The notes under the pieces were generated by a model. It searched no databases. It was not told the DNA's origin and saw only the letters and a list, made by a program, of their open reading frames with translations. Positions 24,815 to 36,729 of a stretch of DNA of 64,000 nucleotides are shown here, one piece after another. Numbering within the stretch: position 1 is the stretch's first letter; every line of letters begins with the position of its first letter. The stretch is taken from assembly GCA_012845835.1 (NCBI GenBank), contig JABAKD010000025.1:11415264-11479263 (forward strand), given 5' to 3'. A program made the position numbers and the translations under genes. Source of the stretch: Undaria pinnatifida. Taxonomy: Eukaryota > Sar > Phaeophyceae > Laminariales > Alariaceae.

Positions 24815-27247
24815 CATTGCTTCCAAAGGAGCATGCAGGCTTGCTTGGACTCTTCCTCCTCAGCGGAGGTACCCAGCACCTTGCACTCTTGTTTTTCGTC
24901 GATGATCTTGTGGATCTGTCCACAAACGTTGAAGCATGGCGGGAGGACGTCGATAAGTATGCGTAAAAAAGTATTGGTACTTCTCTCCAGCAGACGTCGT
25001 AACCATCCATACTATTGGAGCTCCTTTCGTTGTTAGTAATTGTTGTGGTATTGTTGTACTTGCTCTTGGTACTCGGAAAAACAGCCGCACTTCATAGACT
25101 ATATCCGCACGCCATCCCCTAGTTTTGAGCAAGAGACATGGATGTCTCGACTCGTGACACACTGGACGCAAGATAAGAGTAGAACGTACCTCGATGTCGA
25201 ACGCCCTCGTGGCACCGTGGGAATGGAATGCGGGATGTATATCGAGCAAGCGGTCGCCTGCCTTCTTCAGGAGGTCACCGACCTTGATGTCGCCGGTGCA
25301 CTTCGTGTTTACGTCCTCGCCGACTTGGCGGCCCTCGGCGGCTGCTTCGCAGGGCTTCTGCAAACGACAACAACGGATGGGAATACCTTGCGTTCAGTGA
25401 ATGTTCAAAATAGTAAGGCCACGTAGCTGTCGTCGATTTCCAAAGTTTGAAAGGAAGTCGTACAATTTAACACCGTTGTAATGAAAGCGGTCGTTTAATC
25501 GGCAAAGCCCGCCTGGTACCACAACGTTGCTAACACCTATGAAACCACCACTGGGACAGGAACGAACGGGATTCACAGTCGCAACTGGTAAGCATAAGCC
25601 CCGGTACACTGCTATATAAGGCCTACCGGCGGAATACCGACAACGAAGGGTAAGAGACAGTACCTGCTGTATATATTGTTCGGTACTACTCTATTACTGC
25701 TGCTATCAACACTATTACGACCGACGTGTACTGCGATTCCTGAAGAGGTTGCGCACCCTACTTGTACTCGTTAATTCAAAGAGTTCATGTGGTTGTATGA
25801 AAAATGAGTAACAGTAGTAGTACACCGCGTCACTACATGAACAACTCGCTAGCCCCAATCACGGGACTGCTCTCGAGCATCACCCAGGTTAACTTCAGCT
25901 TCTGTTTACTGCTATATATCAACCTCCAGTGTGTACTGCGACTGGTGCTGAGTTATCATGCTGCTGTGTTATTTATCACTGCATGGACCATTTTTACAAC
26001 CCTGGCTGACCCCTGTGATGAGACTTTCCCGTTTTCATTGCGTCTTACATGTATAGATACCACGTAGTCGTAGTCGCACATCCAAAACGTGTGTTTATAT
26101 CACAGCACAAAGCGCCACTGCATGGACCACTTGTCCAACACCCGCTTACCCCGATGACGGGACTGCCCCGTACTCGTAGTCGTACATACATGAAGTGTGT
26201 TTGGCTGTACGTATGAAAAAGAAATCGCATCACATAGCAGCGTCACTGCATAGGTCTACTCGTAGACCTGAGTACTTGTACAATTCCCGCTTATACCCCG
26301 ATGACGGGACTGCCCCGTACACGTACTCGTACATACAAAAGTGTGTTTGTACGCGTGAAAAAGAAATCACAGCACACAACTGCGTAGACAACTAGTACAA
26401 CATGCTTACCCCGACGACGGGACTGCCCTCCGTGACCACCAAGGCGAACTTGAGTTTGTCCAGGCTACGCGTCCCCAAGCACAGCTTCCAGACCGTGTGG
26501 TAGTTCGACCACGCTGGTGTAGCACACACATGCTACAGCAGACGTTTCAGACAGACACACAAGGTCAAACAATGTAAATATAAATTTCACTGTGCATCAT
26601 TATTGGAAACAGGATTCGCTTGAGTTCACCAACACCCAAAACCACATACTGGTGGTCTATTGCGCACAACTTGCACTCAGCCAACACTCAACGCAGCACT
26701 ACCGAAAATACAGGGTGATGACATCTGGTGCCTTAATTATGTCGCACGGCGCTGAACACACTGACAACGGGAAACTGTCAACATCATCAGATTCAGTAGT
26801 ATAGTAGCTGACAGCAAACATCAAATTCCAACAACACGAAGAAATGAAACTCACGTTTCGTCAAGCTCTCAGCTCCTTCGTTAGGGACGCCGATCGAAGG
26901 TGAATCACAGGTGTCCGCGTCACACCAGTCACACACACGAGGGTTGTCGCCGCTTCCCCAGTGCTTCTTGTTGAGGTTACATGAAAAGCTTGGCACGTGG
27001 AAGGCTCGTCACTCCTGCAGGTGTCGCAGACAGCGTACTGAGAACTCCTGTTTTTCCTATTTCGTGCGATGAGGAAGCCGTCACAACCCTTGCTCGGGCA
27101 CGGCCAATCAGGATTGCCAGAAGAAGCTGAGTCCCGTTCTTGCCCGACCAGCTTCCACACGCCTGATCCTGAACCTCCACAACCCCCACTGTTGGCGGAG
27201 CCTCCTCCCGCACTAGCCTTGGTCCGCTTCGCAAATTTCAACTTCAA
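24815..27247 (-). CDS. Probable spliced gene of unknown function
   Basis: Three minus-strand stretches read like exons. (1) 25190-25357, 56 codons, follows GTTTGCAG and ends at GTACGT; peptide KPCEAAAEGRQVGEDVNTKC... (2) 26410-26513 follows CACCAG and ends at GTAAGC; peptide includes WSNYHTVWKLCLGTRSLDKL. (3) An upstream exon ends near 26854 at AAAC|GTGAGT and joins exon 2 in phase; it contains VCDWCDADTC. A frame starting at ATG 27247 carries a possible zinc ribbon (CPSKGC...CDTC), but a one-base shift near 26990 separates it from the frame that splices on. The terminal exon (about 24815-24990) ends LLWKQC then TGA. The product is Cys-rich in places and not recognised. Exons between 25360 and 26400 are uncertain. 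Confidence 0.45.
25858..26425 (-). repeat. Repeated copies of an exon end with its splice donor
   Basis: The block CGATGACGGGACTGCC (plus strand) is the 3' end of the 26410-26513 exon. It recurs near 26151 and 26299, and more diverged near 25855. Each is followed by related intron sequence (CGTACTCGTAGTCGTACATAC, TGAAAAAGAAATC). Intervals are 148 and 112 bp. The copy at 25858-25905 translates as KLKLTWVMLESSPVIG against KLKFALVVTEGSPVVG in the exon, so it looks like an old exon duplicate. The middle ones are decoy donors. Confidence 0.6.
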
Positions 27248-27639
27248 ATTATTATTGCCGATCCGGCAAATTTCAAATTCAAATTGTTTGCAGCCGTCAA
27301 CGGCGATTCCCTCCCAACCGCCAGCAGCTGGCCAACTTCAAAAGTGAAAGTACAAAAAAGAAGTTGCTGAAAAAGCAAAATAAAAATATCAGAGCAAGCA
27401 GTAAAGATGAGAGAATGAGAGCTACGTAAGAATGAGACTAGGGAAAGCAAGGAAGGCAAGGAACTTCGGGATGGTTCTTTTCCCCAGCAACTAATGTTCT
27501 TTTCGGCAATAATTACGGGCTGAGAAGGGCTGAGAGGGGGGAGGATATGCCGAGCGAGACGTCCGACGGGGGCGAGGTCTAGGTATATAGTTTTATATAA
27601 GTTGCTTGTTCATCAGCAGCGTTTAGGCTCTTTCTTGAT

Positions 27640-28870
27640 CGCGTTCGATGGAAAATCGATTGAAAACAAGCGAATCGCGCTAGCTGTATTATACAACCCA
27701 CAAGAAATTGGGCAAGGCACCCGTTAATAAAGCACTTTAAGGCCTGTCAAAAAAATATAATAGAGCAGTATATTGAGCAAAACAAATCCAGCGGAATCTT
27801 TTTCTCCTCGGCCTCCTAGGGGGAAGTGTTGGTCAGGAAATGTTTTGGGCCACCTCGGTATTTAAAAAAGATAAAAATACACTCCAGATGTGAGATGGAA
27901 TATCTTGTGGAAACGCTGCAAGCTGCGTGTGATACCCTGATCGCGCGTGTTTATGGGTGCGTGTCCTCGTCAAGGATAGAGGGCGGCGAGTCTCCTTTGA
28001 ACTTCAGTAGCTTGTATCAGGGTCAACAGGGTGGTGTTAATCAGTCTGTGCGCGAAACTCTGAAACCCGTTTTTGAGGTGGACAGAATTAGACATCTGTG
28101 AAAGAAAATGCATCAGTTCATCAAGTGTATTCCTTAAGTCGTATAACCGGTGACGGGAGAGCGGAGTACTTACGAGCCTGGGGCATTGAGTTTGAACAAG
28201 AGGGAGCGACGGGGGGGAGGGGGGGGGGGGGGGGGGGGGCATATCAATCTTCGCGCGGGAACCAAAAATCATTTAAGGGGAAAAATATAACGGTTGTACA
28301 AGGAATGCATCTGTTTATCAAGTATATCTAGTCAGTCGTACAATAATGCGTGAGCATAGGGCAGAGTGTTCGAGGCGGGGGGGGCGGGGGGCAGGGGGAC
28401 GTGGGGGGAATGGGGGGGGGAGGGAAGGGGGACGAGGGAGGGGGGGGTGAGTTGGAGCTACAGCGTGGACAGCTAAAAAGGTAATGAGGTGATATCAACT
28501 CTCTGGGAACGTTTCCTACCCTTGTTGTTGTTTTTTTTCAGGTGTGGTGGCCAAAGAGAATACAACGAGGGGGGGGGGGGGGGGGGGGGGGGTCAAATCC
28601 CTTGATGTCGCATGGATGTATAACTGGGAGGAACTTTAGTAAACGTCCTAGGTCTAGGTGATTGTGCGGGTGGTGGAGAAGGAGGGGGCGGGGAGAGAGG
28701 GGAGGAGGGGGGGGATTTGGGGGGGGGGGGCAGAAAGGGGGGGTGGGGGCGGGCAGAAATTATTGAGTTAGACCTACGGCATGGCTGGTTGGATAGGTAC
28801 TGAGGTGATATCACCTGCCTCGTATTGTTCACTATTCTATCAGATTTGACATTAGGTGTGGTATACGAAA
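27640..28870 (-). repeat. R5: dispersed repeat family R, longest G-rich copy
   Basis: Shared flank with R2 at 27655-27860, family core from about 27870 (ACACTCCAGATGTGAG), sub-units at 28098-28150 and 28300-28350. Very long G runs follow (28218-28240, 28380-28450, 28569-28592, 28680-28750). The distal block GTCCTAGGTCTAGGTGATTG matches R3, R4 and R8. The Pro/Ser-rich minus-strand ORF at 28593-28895 is a translation of the G runs. Confidence 0.65.
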
Positions 28871-28964
28871 CACAAAAGCAGGTGTGGTTATACAATGTGT
28901 TATAGCTTCGTGGTGAGTAATTTTACACGAAACGCAAGATAGAACATTACAATCGATAGGCGCA

Positions 28965-29465
28965 ACCATGTAGTTACAATGATATTACGGTGGCGATGTG
29001 GGGCTCTGAGGTTGCCAATTATAACACAGAGATACACATTCATTGCAAATTTTACCGAGCGAGGTGGCGTGGTCATGCAATGCCACCACCATTAAGCACG
29101 AGAGGGACACGTGCAATGATTCAGATATTCGAAATGAACGCTTGATGCACCTGCGCCCAATTACTTTGCTTCGTTAGGCATATGCTACTTCGTGTGGCAG
29201 AGGTTGGAAGGCGATCATGCAAACACTCTAGGTACGAAACACCATACGTAATAGATGGGTTGGCAGTGTGGTTTATCGCCTTTTAAATATTTCTGCCTGT
29301 ACTTCCTTTTCACATGATTATTCGTTAATGTACGATTATACGTTTTTTACAGTGCCGATATGGGGCTCTGAGGTCGCTAAATTCTTAGACAAGGATATAG
29401 TCTATATATTACAAATACAGCAAGCGAGGTGATGTGGTTATGCGATGTCAGCACGATTAAACACG
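28965..29465 (+). repeat. U: pair of direct repeats
   Basis: Blocks at about 28990-29105 and 29350-29465 share GATATGGGGCTCTGAGGT, AGCGAGGTG, TGTGGTTATGC and GCACGATTAAACACG, with differences. The interval is about 365 bp. They lie between the convergent repeats R5 and R6. No coding signal. Confidence 0.5.
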
Positions 29466-29484
29466 GGGGGGCGAAGTGCAGATG

Positions 29485-29915
29485 GTCAGTGTTTATCTTC
29501 CACGCACAAATTTCCCACCCGTTCGCCCCCCCCCCCTTCCCCCCCCCTTCAACCCCGCTCCCTTTTGATCAAAACCAGGCCCCCATGTCCTTCAAAACTC
29601 CGCCCTCCCCTCACCGGTTATTCGACATACAGGGTTCACTTGATAAACGGATGCATTTTCTTCCACAGCTGTCACATTCTGTCCCCCTCAGAAACGGGTT
29701 TTATAGTTTCCACGCACAGACTGACTTACATCACCCTGTTGACCCTGATAGCTACACTGTAGGTTTAAGGGGATTCGCCGACCTATATCCTTAATGAGGA
29801 CACACAACCCGAAATACGCACGATCGGAGTATCACGGCCAGCTTGCAAAATGAGTTTCGACAAAATCTTCGATCTCACAGCTGGAGTTTCCTTTCAATTA
29901 AAAAAATATATAATT
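29485..29915 (+). repeat. R6: dispersed repeat family R, inverted copy
   Basis: Plus-strand order: C-rich tracts (29526-29550), CTCACCGGTTATTCGACATA, AGAAACGGGTTTTATAGTTTC, CACCCTGTTGACCCTGATAGC, CGATCGGAGTATCAC, and the shared end CACAGCTGGAGTTTCCTTT followed by A/T-rich sequence. The overlapping Pro/Ser-rich frames at 29429-29794 come from the C tracts. Confidence 0.65.
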
Positions 29916-30495
29916 AAAATGGTTATTGAATCGATGGATGTGGGCGAAGTAGTAGGTGTTCCTTCGCATCTGGGGTAAGGGTTTGGAAGCGCACTTAACG
30001 ATGAATGCCGGTTAATCAGTGCGATTCTTGGACCCCGACACATTGGCGGGTGGCATGTGATGAGCTGTGGGAGGTTTAAGGCTACACATACGTATTACAC
30101 GATTGGGGATAAAGCCGACGACCAGTTCTTTCAACCCAAACAGTAGGGATACGAGGTAGATTTTCATCACATGATACCCTCGTTGTGCCGTGTGAGTATT
30201 TCATTTCGTCGTGATATTGACTCAGTAACGTTCGTTGTTTCTGTTAACCTACCATGTTGAGCATGATTTTCGAGGTTGTTGATTTCGTTAAATGCATCGG
30301 TCTTAGGGAGCGTGTTGTAAATACAGTACGCGACCGCAGCGCTTTCGATTTTGACATACAAGAATTTGAGAGTCGGGGTTATATAGACGATAATATATAC
30401 ATTTCATTTTTGTCTGATCGCTCATTGGTCAGGATTCACACACAAAGTAGGCATCACCCGGGGACGATAGGGTCACATGCCTGGATCGAATTCCA
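29916..30495. other. Intergenic, no gene seen
   Basis: A 106-codon plus-strand frame (30254-30574) and a 64-codon minus-strand frame have no recognisable motif. The plus frame runs into the tandem region that follows. Confidence 0.4.
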
Positions 30496-30499
30496 TCCA

Positions 30500-31345
30500 C
30501 ACATCTACAACTCTGACAACCGAGGGACGAACATGGATATCATCCGGGTATATACCTCCACGCACGGTGGGTAAAGACCAAACCCACCGGCCGATTTTGT
30601 GATTGGCCTTGCTTCGTACGTTGAGCCAGCTTCACCTCCGGAAGATCTAGAGTCCCATCCTCGGTCGATAGGTCGTTCAACATTTCTAAAAATTCGATCA
30701 ACCGGGAAAGCAAACCGAGCTTTCTCGGGTCGGCACCGCCGTGCACGGCGAGATAAAAACGCTCCCGTTGGCAAATCACTGATTGGTTGGAGCTCCACAG
30801 CGCCGTCTTTAGACGGATAGAGGCCCATCATTGCGGGGAATTCCGGTTCCACGCGGTTCCCGTCCCCGATTCATGTACCCCCCCGAATCTCCACAGCTCC
30901 ATAAACTCGGGAACAATCACGATGACCTCCCTTGTCGACACCACTCCGCACGGCGTGAAACCTCAACCATAATCGCTTAACGCTGATTGGCTGGGGCTTG
31001 GACCAGAGGACAGGGCCACCGTGGGAAGATATAGAGTCCTGTGCCCGTTTCAGAAATTTTGACGATGAGCGATTTCTCCCGGGGGTCGACACAGCCCCGC
31101 ATAATGGTGTGGCAATAATATATTCACATTGATTGGCTCATCGTTGATTGGCTGTGCAACTCGTAGAGCCAGAGACCCCAGGGGAGGATATAGACCACTA
31201 AACGGGCGGAGGGCGTTACGACGCACAAGTTGAGCATAGGGCTCCACCTCCGTTCTAGAAATAGTTCCATACCCCATCAACTCCAATAAACCGGGAACGA
31301 AAACTGACGTCTCCCGGGTCGACATCACACCGCACGGGGCGGAAG
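30500..31345. repeat. Degenerate tandem repeat, about five units
   Basis: A block of the form AACCGGGAAC...CTCCCGGGTCGACA...CCGCACGG recurs near 30512, 30690, 30905, 31045 and 31285, at intervals of 140-240 bp. The phrases CTGATTGGCT and GTGGGAAGATATAGAGTCC also recur. The minus-strand frames 30505-30852, 30871-31092 and 31050-31328 each translate a version of SVFVPGLLEL. The unit may once have been coding, but no intact frame spans the array. Confidence 0.5.
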
Positions 31346-32452
31346 CCGTGGCTAGCTGTCGTTCCTATACCACGCCAGCATCACAGAAAACGGTCCAACC
31401 CCGGTTTGGAATTCCTTCGAGGTATTAACAACTAGATAAAAAATGGAGCAAAACGCACTACTGCTGAATTTTTACTTGTATACCCCAACCCCGCGGTACG
31501 CGGACATTTCATTTGATCCCCTGCCTCGATACCACCCCGCAAAGCGTAACCCAACCTTTGATTGATCGGCTCGGCCGAGGTTCGTGGAGGGAGGAAACCG
31601 CCACTTACTAAAAACGTCATCAAGTTCAATGACTACTGGCCTGTTATTAGAGAAGATGTTCATGGACCAACTGCATAATACAGCAGTCCAGATCGAGTCG
31701 ATCGGTGCAACTTGCTTGGGTATCGTATTATTACAGCAGTAGTAGCAATAATAAAGCCACTTCACTTTACTTATTTGATTATTGCCATCCCGTTTGCTAT
31801 TATGCTCGCACTACTCGCGCCCTCCCAACAGTATAACTCACATCCGGGGTCGTAAAGCGGGCTCCCATGCCCCCTCCCCACCACGGTACACGCTATAACT
31901 TTATCGCGAAAACAATTCAGAATTTCTTTCCTTGTCGTTTCGCGTCGGTTTGTACCTACCCACGCTGCTAAGCGTCATACTTCAGCAATAAGTTAGCGTT
32001 CGCGTCGAATTGTACCTATACATTATTTTTTTTCGAATAAATATAGCCAAACAAAGCTCACAACAGTGGGAGTTTGACTCAAGGACCAAAGCTAGTATTA
32101 ATAGTAGTATTCGAGCGTAACCCCACTACTAGACCACCGGGGCGATCGCCTTTACATATATATATATATATATATATACGCGTGCTACGCTAAATGTTTG
32201 CCGCTTTCTTTCTCAGGTTCCTCAACTTGGGAGCTTAAGCCCTCTCCCAATAACATCTTTGGAGGTAAATCAATACTGCTAGTCCCGGAGAAACAATCCC
32301 ATACCCTAGGTACACAACCAGAACCACACGCCCAAAACACGGCTTGATTTTAAAGACTTTTGGTTAGGTTAAGGAGCCCCCACAAATAAATCAGAAACCG
32401 TTTCACGCGAAAATCGCCACCTCTATCGTAGCACGCGTCTACTACAGTAGTA
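31346..32452. other. Intergenic, no gene seen
   Basis: Low-information sequence with a TA microsatellite at 32156-32178. No ORF with domain support. Confidence 0.45.
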
Positions 32453-32528
32453 TCACGCCTAGCTTGCAAATATGAGTTTTACACAAAATCTTCGATTCCA
32501 CACAGCTGGAGTGTTTTTGTTTTTTTTC
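32453..32528 (+). repeat. R7: short end fragment of repeat family R
   Basis: About 75 bp: GTATCACGCCTAGCTTGCAAATATGAG then CACACAGCTGGAGTGTTTTTG and a T run. It keeps only the terminal end shared by all R copies, consistent with severe 5' truncation. Confidence 0.55.
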
Positions 32529-32684
32529 AAGAACAACCCACCGCCCCGGTGGCGTATCAGGCTATCGTCGAGGATTGTATTATCGGTCAGTTTCGTGAGT
32601 TTGAATCCCCCCGAGTGCGTAAATTCGTGAGACTTTTGCTTGTGAACTAATTGATTTTCGGGAAGCGCGAGAGCGTGAGTCATC

Positions 32685-33126
32685 TGTTGCGGCGGATTGA
32701 CATGACGCTACATAAAACCCCGTGGCGAAATGCTGCCTTAGTCTGTAAAACGCCGATCAGTCTAGAAAGCGTGCCGCTCACAGCCTCAGTCCAACAACAC
32801 ACAAAACCAAACGAGGGAAAAAGGAACCTGAACTTGATCTGACACGAGCGTGAGTGACTGGAAACCTGAGTTTGAGCACAGCGATCGTTACCGTGAGGGA
32901 TTGTTGGAGGTTTCATCCGGAGATCTGTTACATTGTACGAGCGCTTGGAAGTGGACTGCGTGAGACGAGACTGGTGTTTGCAGGCAGCTGTTGCAACAAG
33001 CAGACGGGAGGAATAAGCCTGAAAGTAGACGCGGAGGAAACGAACTAAAAGCGATGAGAGACTTGGGACAAGGGATTGGACACATGGGTACGTGTGCCTA
33101 AAGTAGCTCTTTGTCGGTTCGCTACA
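32685..33126 (+). repeat. 5' LTR
   Basis: Starts TGTTGCGGCGG and ends GCTACA, immediately before a TGG-initial primer-binding site. It aligns along its length with 42536-42982. The 213-codon minus-strand frame across this LTR is not conserved in the right LTR. Confidence 0.88.
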
Positions 33127-33144
33127 TGGGGCTTCAGCTGGGAT
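33127..33144 (+). other. Candidate tRNA primer-binding site
   Basis: TGGGGCTTCAGCTGGGAT directly abuts the 5' LTR. Its complement ends ...CAGCTGAAGCCCCA, a plausible tRNA 3' end with CCA. The tRNA species was not identified. Confidence 0.5.
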
Positions 33145-35600
33145 CCGTTGGGGTTGATAGTCTCGCTTGACGCTGGTAGAAAAACGGCCATAAATGCGCA
33201 GGTAGACGTACAGCAGCGTGCCGGGCCATTTTTGTTTGAAATAATGCATTAAATAGAGTGCGGAAAAAGGGGAGCAGCCCAAATATGAATGGAGTTTACG
33301 GGATGTCGAAAAACGTTCCATGACAGCAGTTCAACTGAAGTTTATCATGTTGAAAATCTCGCTTGAAGCAGCTTGACGCAGTATCGCGAATCCCACACGC
33401 CGCAGGACAACCACAGGAAGACACCGCAGAAAAAGAAGCAGCAGTACAGCAGGCCGCATGATTAATGAGAAACGGTGGTCTTGATCTCTATATAGTCGAG
33501 GCGCGGAATAAGACGCTTGATAGTTTATACAAAATGAGGGAGTTCATGCTACGCACAGCAGTGCAGAGGGCAAACGAGATTCTCCCCGCTTTGACTCATT
33601 GTTTTTTTGTTTGCGATGCAGACGAAACGTTGGTACGTATGCATCAATGGTATAAATTTCTCCGCAAGGCATGTACTCTTTGTTTCATTGCCTTCGTGAT
33701 CGTGCTTACTATTGCGACGAGTACTTCTGTATTGTTGTACCAGGTATGTATGCCATCGTGCGGTATACGTGCGTATCATATGTTCTGTATGTCGTTGCAG
33801 GTTGTGGCAGGTCGTATGTAAGTAATGTGGCACGAGTAGTGTGGTGATGTCTTCGTGTTGTGGCATGTAGGAGACGATGCATGTATGGCCTCTGACTGAC
33901 TCAAAATGCGCCAAAATCAGTTGAAAGTTAGACAAAGTAGACAAATCCAGGAGGCTGGCCAATGACAGGTGCCCTAGCGCGATATAATATGCACTTGTTT
34001 TTTTTTTAGTGGTGCTGTACCAGTTTTGACACCAAACTATCCAGGTATTATTCCTGATTTTTCCTTAAAATTATTTTTTTGTTTGTTTGGGTATCAGTAC
34101 ATACTCAATCCATAAGGGATACATACAGCAAGCTACGGTACAATACCATCATCACTCACAACTGGAGTATATTATAATTTTTACAATATCCGTAAACCAA
34201 ATTTTTCGAATTTTGGACTGGGAAAGATACACATGCATCGCTGCCTGCTTGAAAGCCTTGTCTACATGCAAGCTGGGGGGTATATATGTAGGCAGTATGG
34301 CGAGAAGAGAGTAACATGGACTGTTGAGCCGGTAACATAATGTAGTAATATAATTATTGTACATCATTTGCTCATACATATAGCTTTTACTGCTGTATAG
34401 ATGGTCAAAATAGTGTACGGTTGTGAGTATAGATTATTATATGTATACGATATTATTGGGGATACTTGTTTGTTGTACCTGGTACAGAATAGTACACAGA
34501 TTGGTCTTTATACTGCGCGAAATCGTAATCTACGGGCTTGGTTATTCTGGAAAATATAGCAAGGGCTGACTAACTTGTATAATATGTAGGAAGTAGAATA
34601 AAGAAAACGAGACCAATAGGACATCGAGAGGGGAGGATTATTACTACTGATTACGAGTAAGTTCGTACGTGATAAGTTACTGTGGACATGTGCTTGCGTC
34701 CATCATACATGTTGAAAATGAGTTCGGGTCTGTTAGTTGATCTACACTTTTGTTGCATACTGTGAGACGACCACAAGCCAAGGGTCTCTTCTGCAGGCAA
34801 TTTGGTTTTGTCCTTTGTGATGGGGATTTTGTGTCTTCGCAGGTTGTACAGGCACTGCGAGGTCGTTCTCACGGGTGTTTCAAGAGTAGTGATACTGCAA
34901 ACTGGCTCTAGTTGTATATTTTGTATGGGGAATGTAAGCCTTTTTATAGCTGCTCTTTGTCATGCTAAGAACCTACCGGACTTGGAAACATAGTTTAGGG
35001 ACATCATCATATTGTAATGGGAATGGGGGAAGCTCGATAAGTACGTTGGAATGTTGACGATTGTAAATAATGCATTAATAGCCGGGAAGCTTGATAAGTA
35101 CGTTTGGAATTTTGAGGTTTATAAAGAATACATTAATATTTATCATTGTTGTGTCTTAGATACCTAAGGGAATCCATACGTTACTCTGTTAGTGAAGACT
35201 CGAGCTTTTGAAGGGTTGCATGTATATTATGATAAGAGGACAACTCTCAACAAACCATCAAGGTAAATATGCATGTACTCGGAATCTTTTACCACCCCTT
35301 TTCCCACCCACCTTGTCCCAAGCCACTGTTTATACCCGTTGGCGGGGTCAACTTGGTGCTACTGGACTCCATCGATCCCCTGAACACCACTCGTCTCCCT
35401 AGACTACATCGTTTGATACCATCTTCACCTTATACGACGCAGCTTCGTCGAGTACATCGTGTACCACGCAGCCTCATCGAGTCCGTCGCATACTGCACAG
35501 CTCCCACTGCACAGCTCCATTCGTCGGATACAACACAACGTCGTCGGGGTTTTTCGTGTACTGCACACCTACGTCGAGTTCATCTTACTCTACACGACAG
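33145..35600 (+). other. 5' internal region of the LTR element, unrecognised
   Basis: About 2.5 kb, largely A/T-rich, with no recognisable gag homology. A 118-codon frame at 33465-33821 has a hydrophobic stretch (LCFIAFVIVLTIATSTSVLLY) but no known domain. A local direct duplication lies at about 35028-35145 (GGGAAGCTCGATAAGTACGTT / GGGAAGCTTGATAAGTACGTT). A degenerate CGTCGAGTACATCGTGTAC-type repeat occupies 35430-35590. The region may include a later insertion, since gag would normally start here. Confidence 0.4.
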
Positions 35601-36130
35601 AAAACGAAAGGTTTCGTCAAAGTAAAACGGGCGGCGTCCCGGGGAGGGGGGGAGGCGTGATTGGAGGAAGTAAAATGGAAGGAAAAAGAGGACCTTTTCG
35701 GGGACGTTTTGGTGCGTCTCACCCGAGGGGAGGCCCACCACAGGGAGGCCCGTCACAAAGCCGCCGAGCTGGAGGCCCACCACAGGGGGGCCAGGTGGGA
35801 TGGGGTCTACAGGGTGGTGCAGGACAAGGGGCAGCAGGACTGGCAAATCCTGTATGAGCCGGATGCAGATAGAACCAGATGTCCACTCCGTCCCTACCGT
35901 CACCGTTTAAAATCGGAGGACGATGGGGTCCAAAGACAACCTCAAGAGGAACACAACTGAACCCTTGATCGCGATGGGGACCTCCGATGGCGCCAACGCC
36001 GCCGCAGCAACCACAGCCAAGGTTTGCTGGCCGACAGCAGCCAGTGTTCGCTGGCCAACAGCAGTCAGGGTTCACTGGTCAACAGCAGTCAGGGTTCAGA
36101 GAGTTCCTCTCACCAATCGGAAATAGGAGC
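35601..36130 (+). pseudogene. gag-like C-terminal low-complexity region
   Basis: Overlapping frames give Gly/Pro/Gln-rich peptides (GGPPQGGPSQSRR, FAGQQQSGFTGQQQSGF) and a Glu/Lys/Arg-rich helix-like stretch (35661-35960). Position just before the protease suggests the C-terminal part of Gag. No zinc knuckle (CX2CX4HX4C) is seen. The call rests on location and composition only. Confidence 0.4.
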
Positions 36131-36540
36131 ACTGCAAACAATGACGTCACAGGTTTGGGTTCATGCAACGTTGTGGCATGCAACGAGCTCGAGCCGGCGA
36201 CTTCCGATTGCGGTGTTGGTGGATACTGGGGCGAGCGGAGGAATCTACGTGTCACGGCAGTTTATCAAATGCATTGAAGAACGGGTTGGTTGGAGAAAGT
36301 CGCTGATAAATCCATCGGGAAAGGGCCTACTCCGCGCAGCAAACGCAAACAACAGCGCAGTACCCCCGATGGAAGTGATAGCTCGTGCTTGCTACCACTG
36401 GGTCTTTTCACCGGTCGACCAAATCTTCCGTGTGAAGTTCAGGGTGGTGAAAGGACTTCCGTATGCAATGGTGCTTGGAGCCGCGTTCATGACAGACAAT
36501 CGAAGTATCATCGGTTTTGATGGTGAGGAGGGTTCCCGGC
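36130..36540 (+). pseudogene. Retroviral-type aspartic protease domain
   Basis: In the 249-codon frame 36024-36773 the segment reads AVLVDTGASGGIYVSRQF, giving the catalytic Asp triad DTGAS, and later YAMVLGAAFMTDN, the C-terminal flap/helix landmark of retropepsins. It would cleave the Gag-Pol polyprotein. The domain itself is continuous, but the polyprotein changes frame soon after (about 36680). Confidence 0.8.
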
Positions 36541-36729
36541 CGACACCATCCTCATCGTGGGTACCATTCGCCCCGAAGGAGGTCGGAGAAGCCGCCCCAA
36601 GAGCGATGTATGCCGAATGGGACCACTATTGCACGGTGAAACCATCGATGGACGAGCAAGAACAGGAGGAATTGGAGACACCGAAAATCCCGGCGGGGAT
36701 TATGGAGTTGGTAAGCTCGGTATGGGAGG

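Noticed and set aside
28593-28895. Pro/Ser-rich ORF and other Gly/Pro-rich ORFs over G or C runs (also 9785-9991, 29429-29794, 35719-36075)
   Set aside because: Translations of homopolymer tracts; composition, not coding.
32680-33321. 213-codon minus-strand ORF
   Set aside because: It lies across the 5' LTR, is not conserved in the 3' LTR and has no domain.
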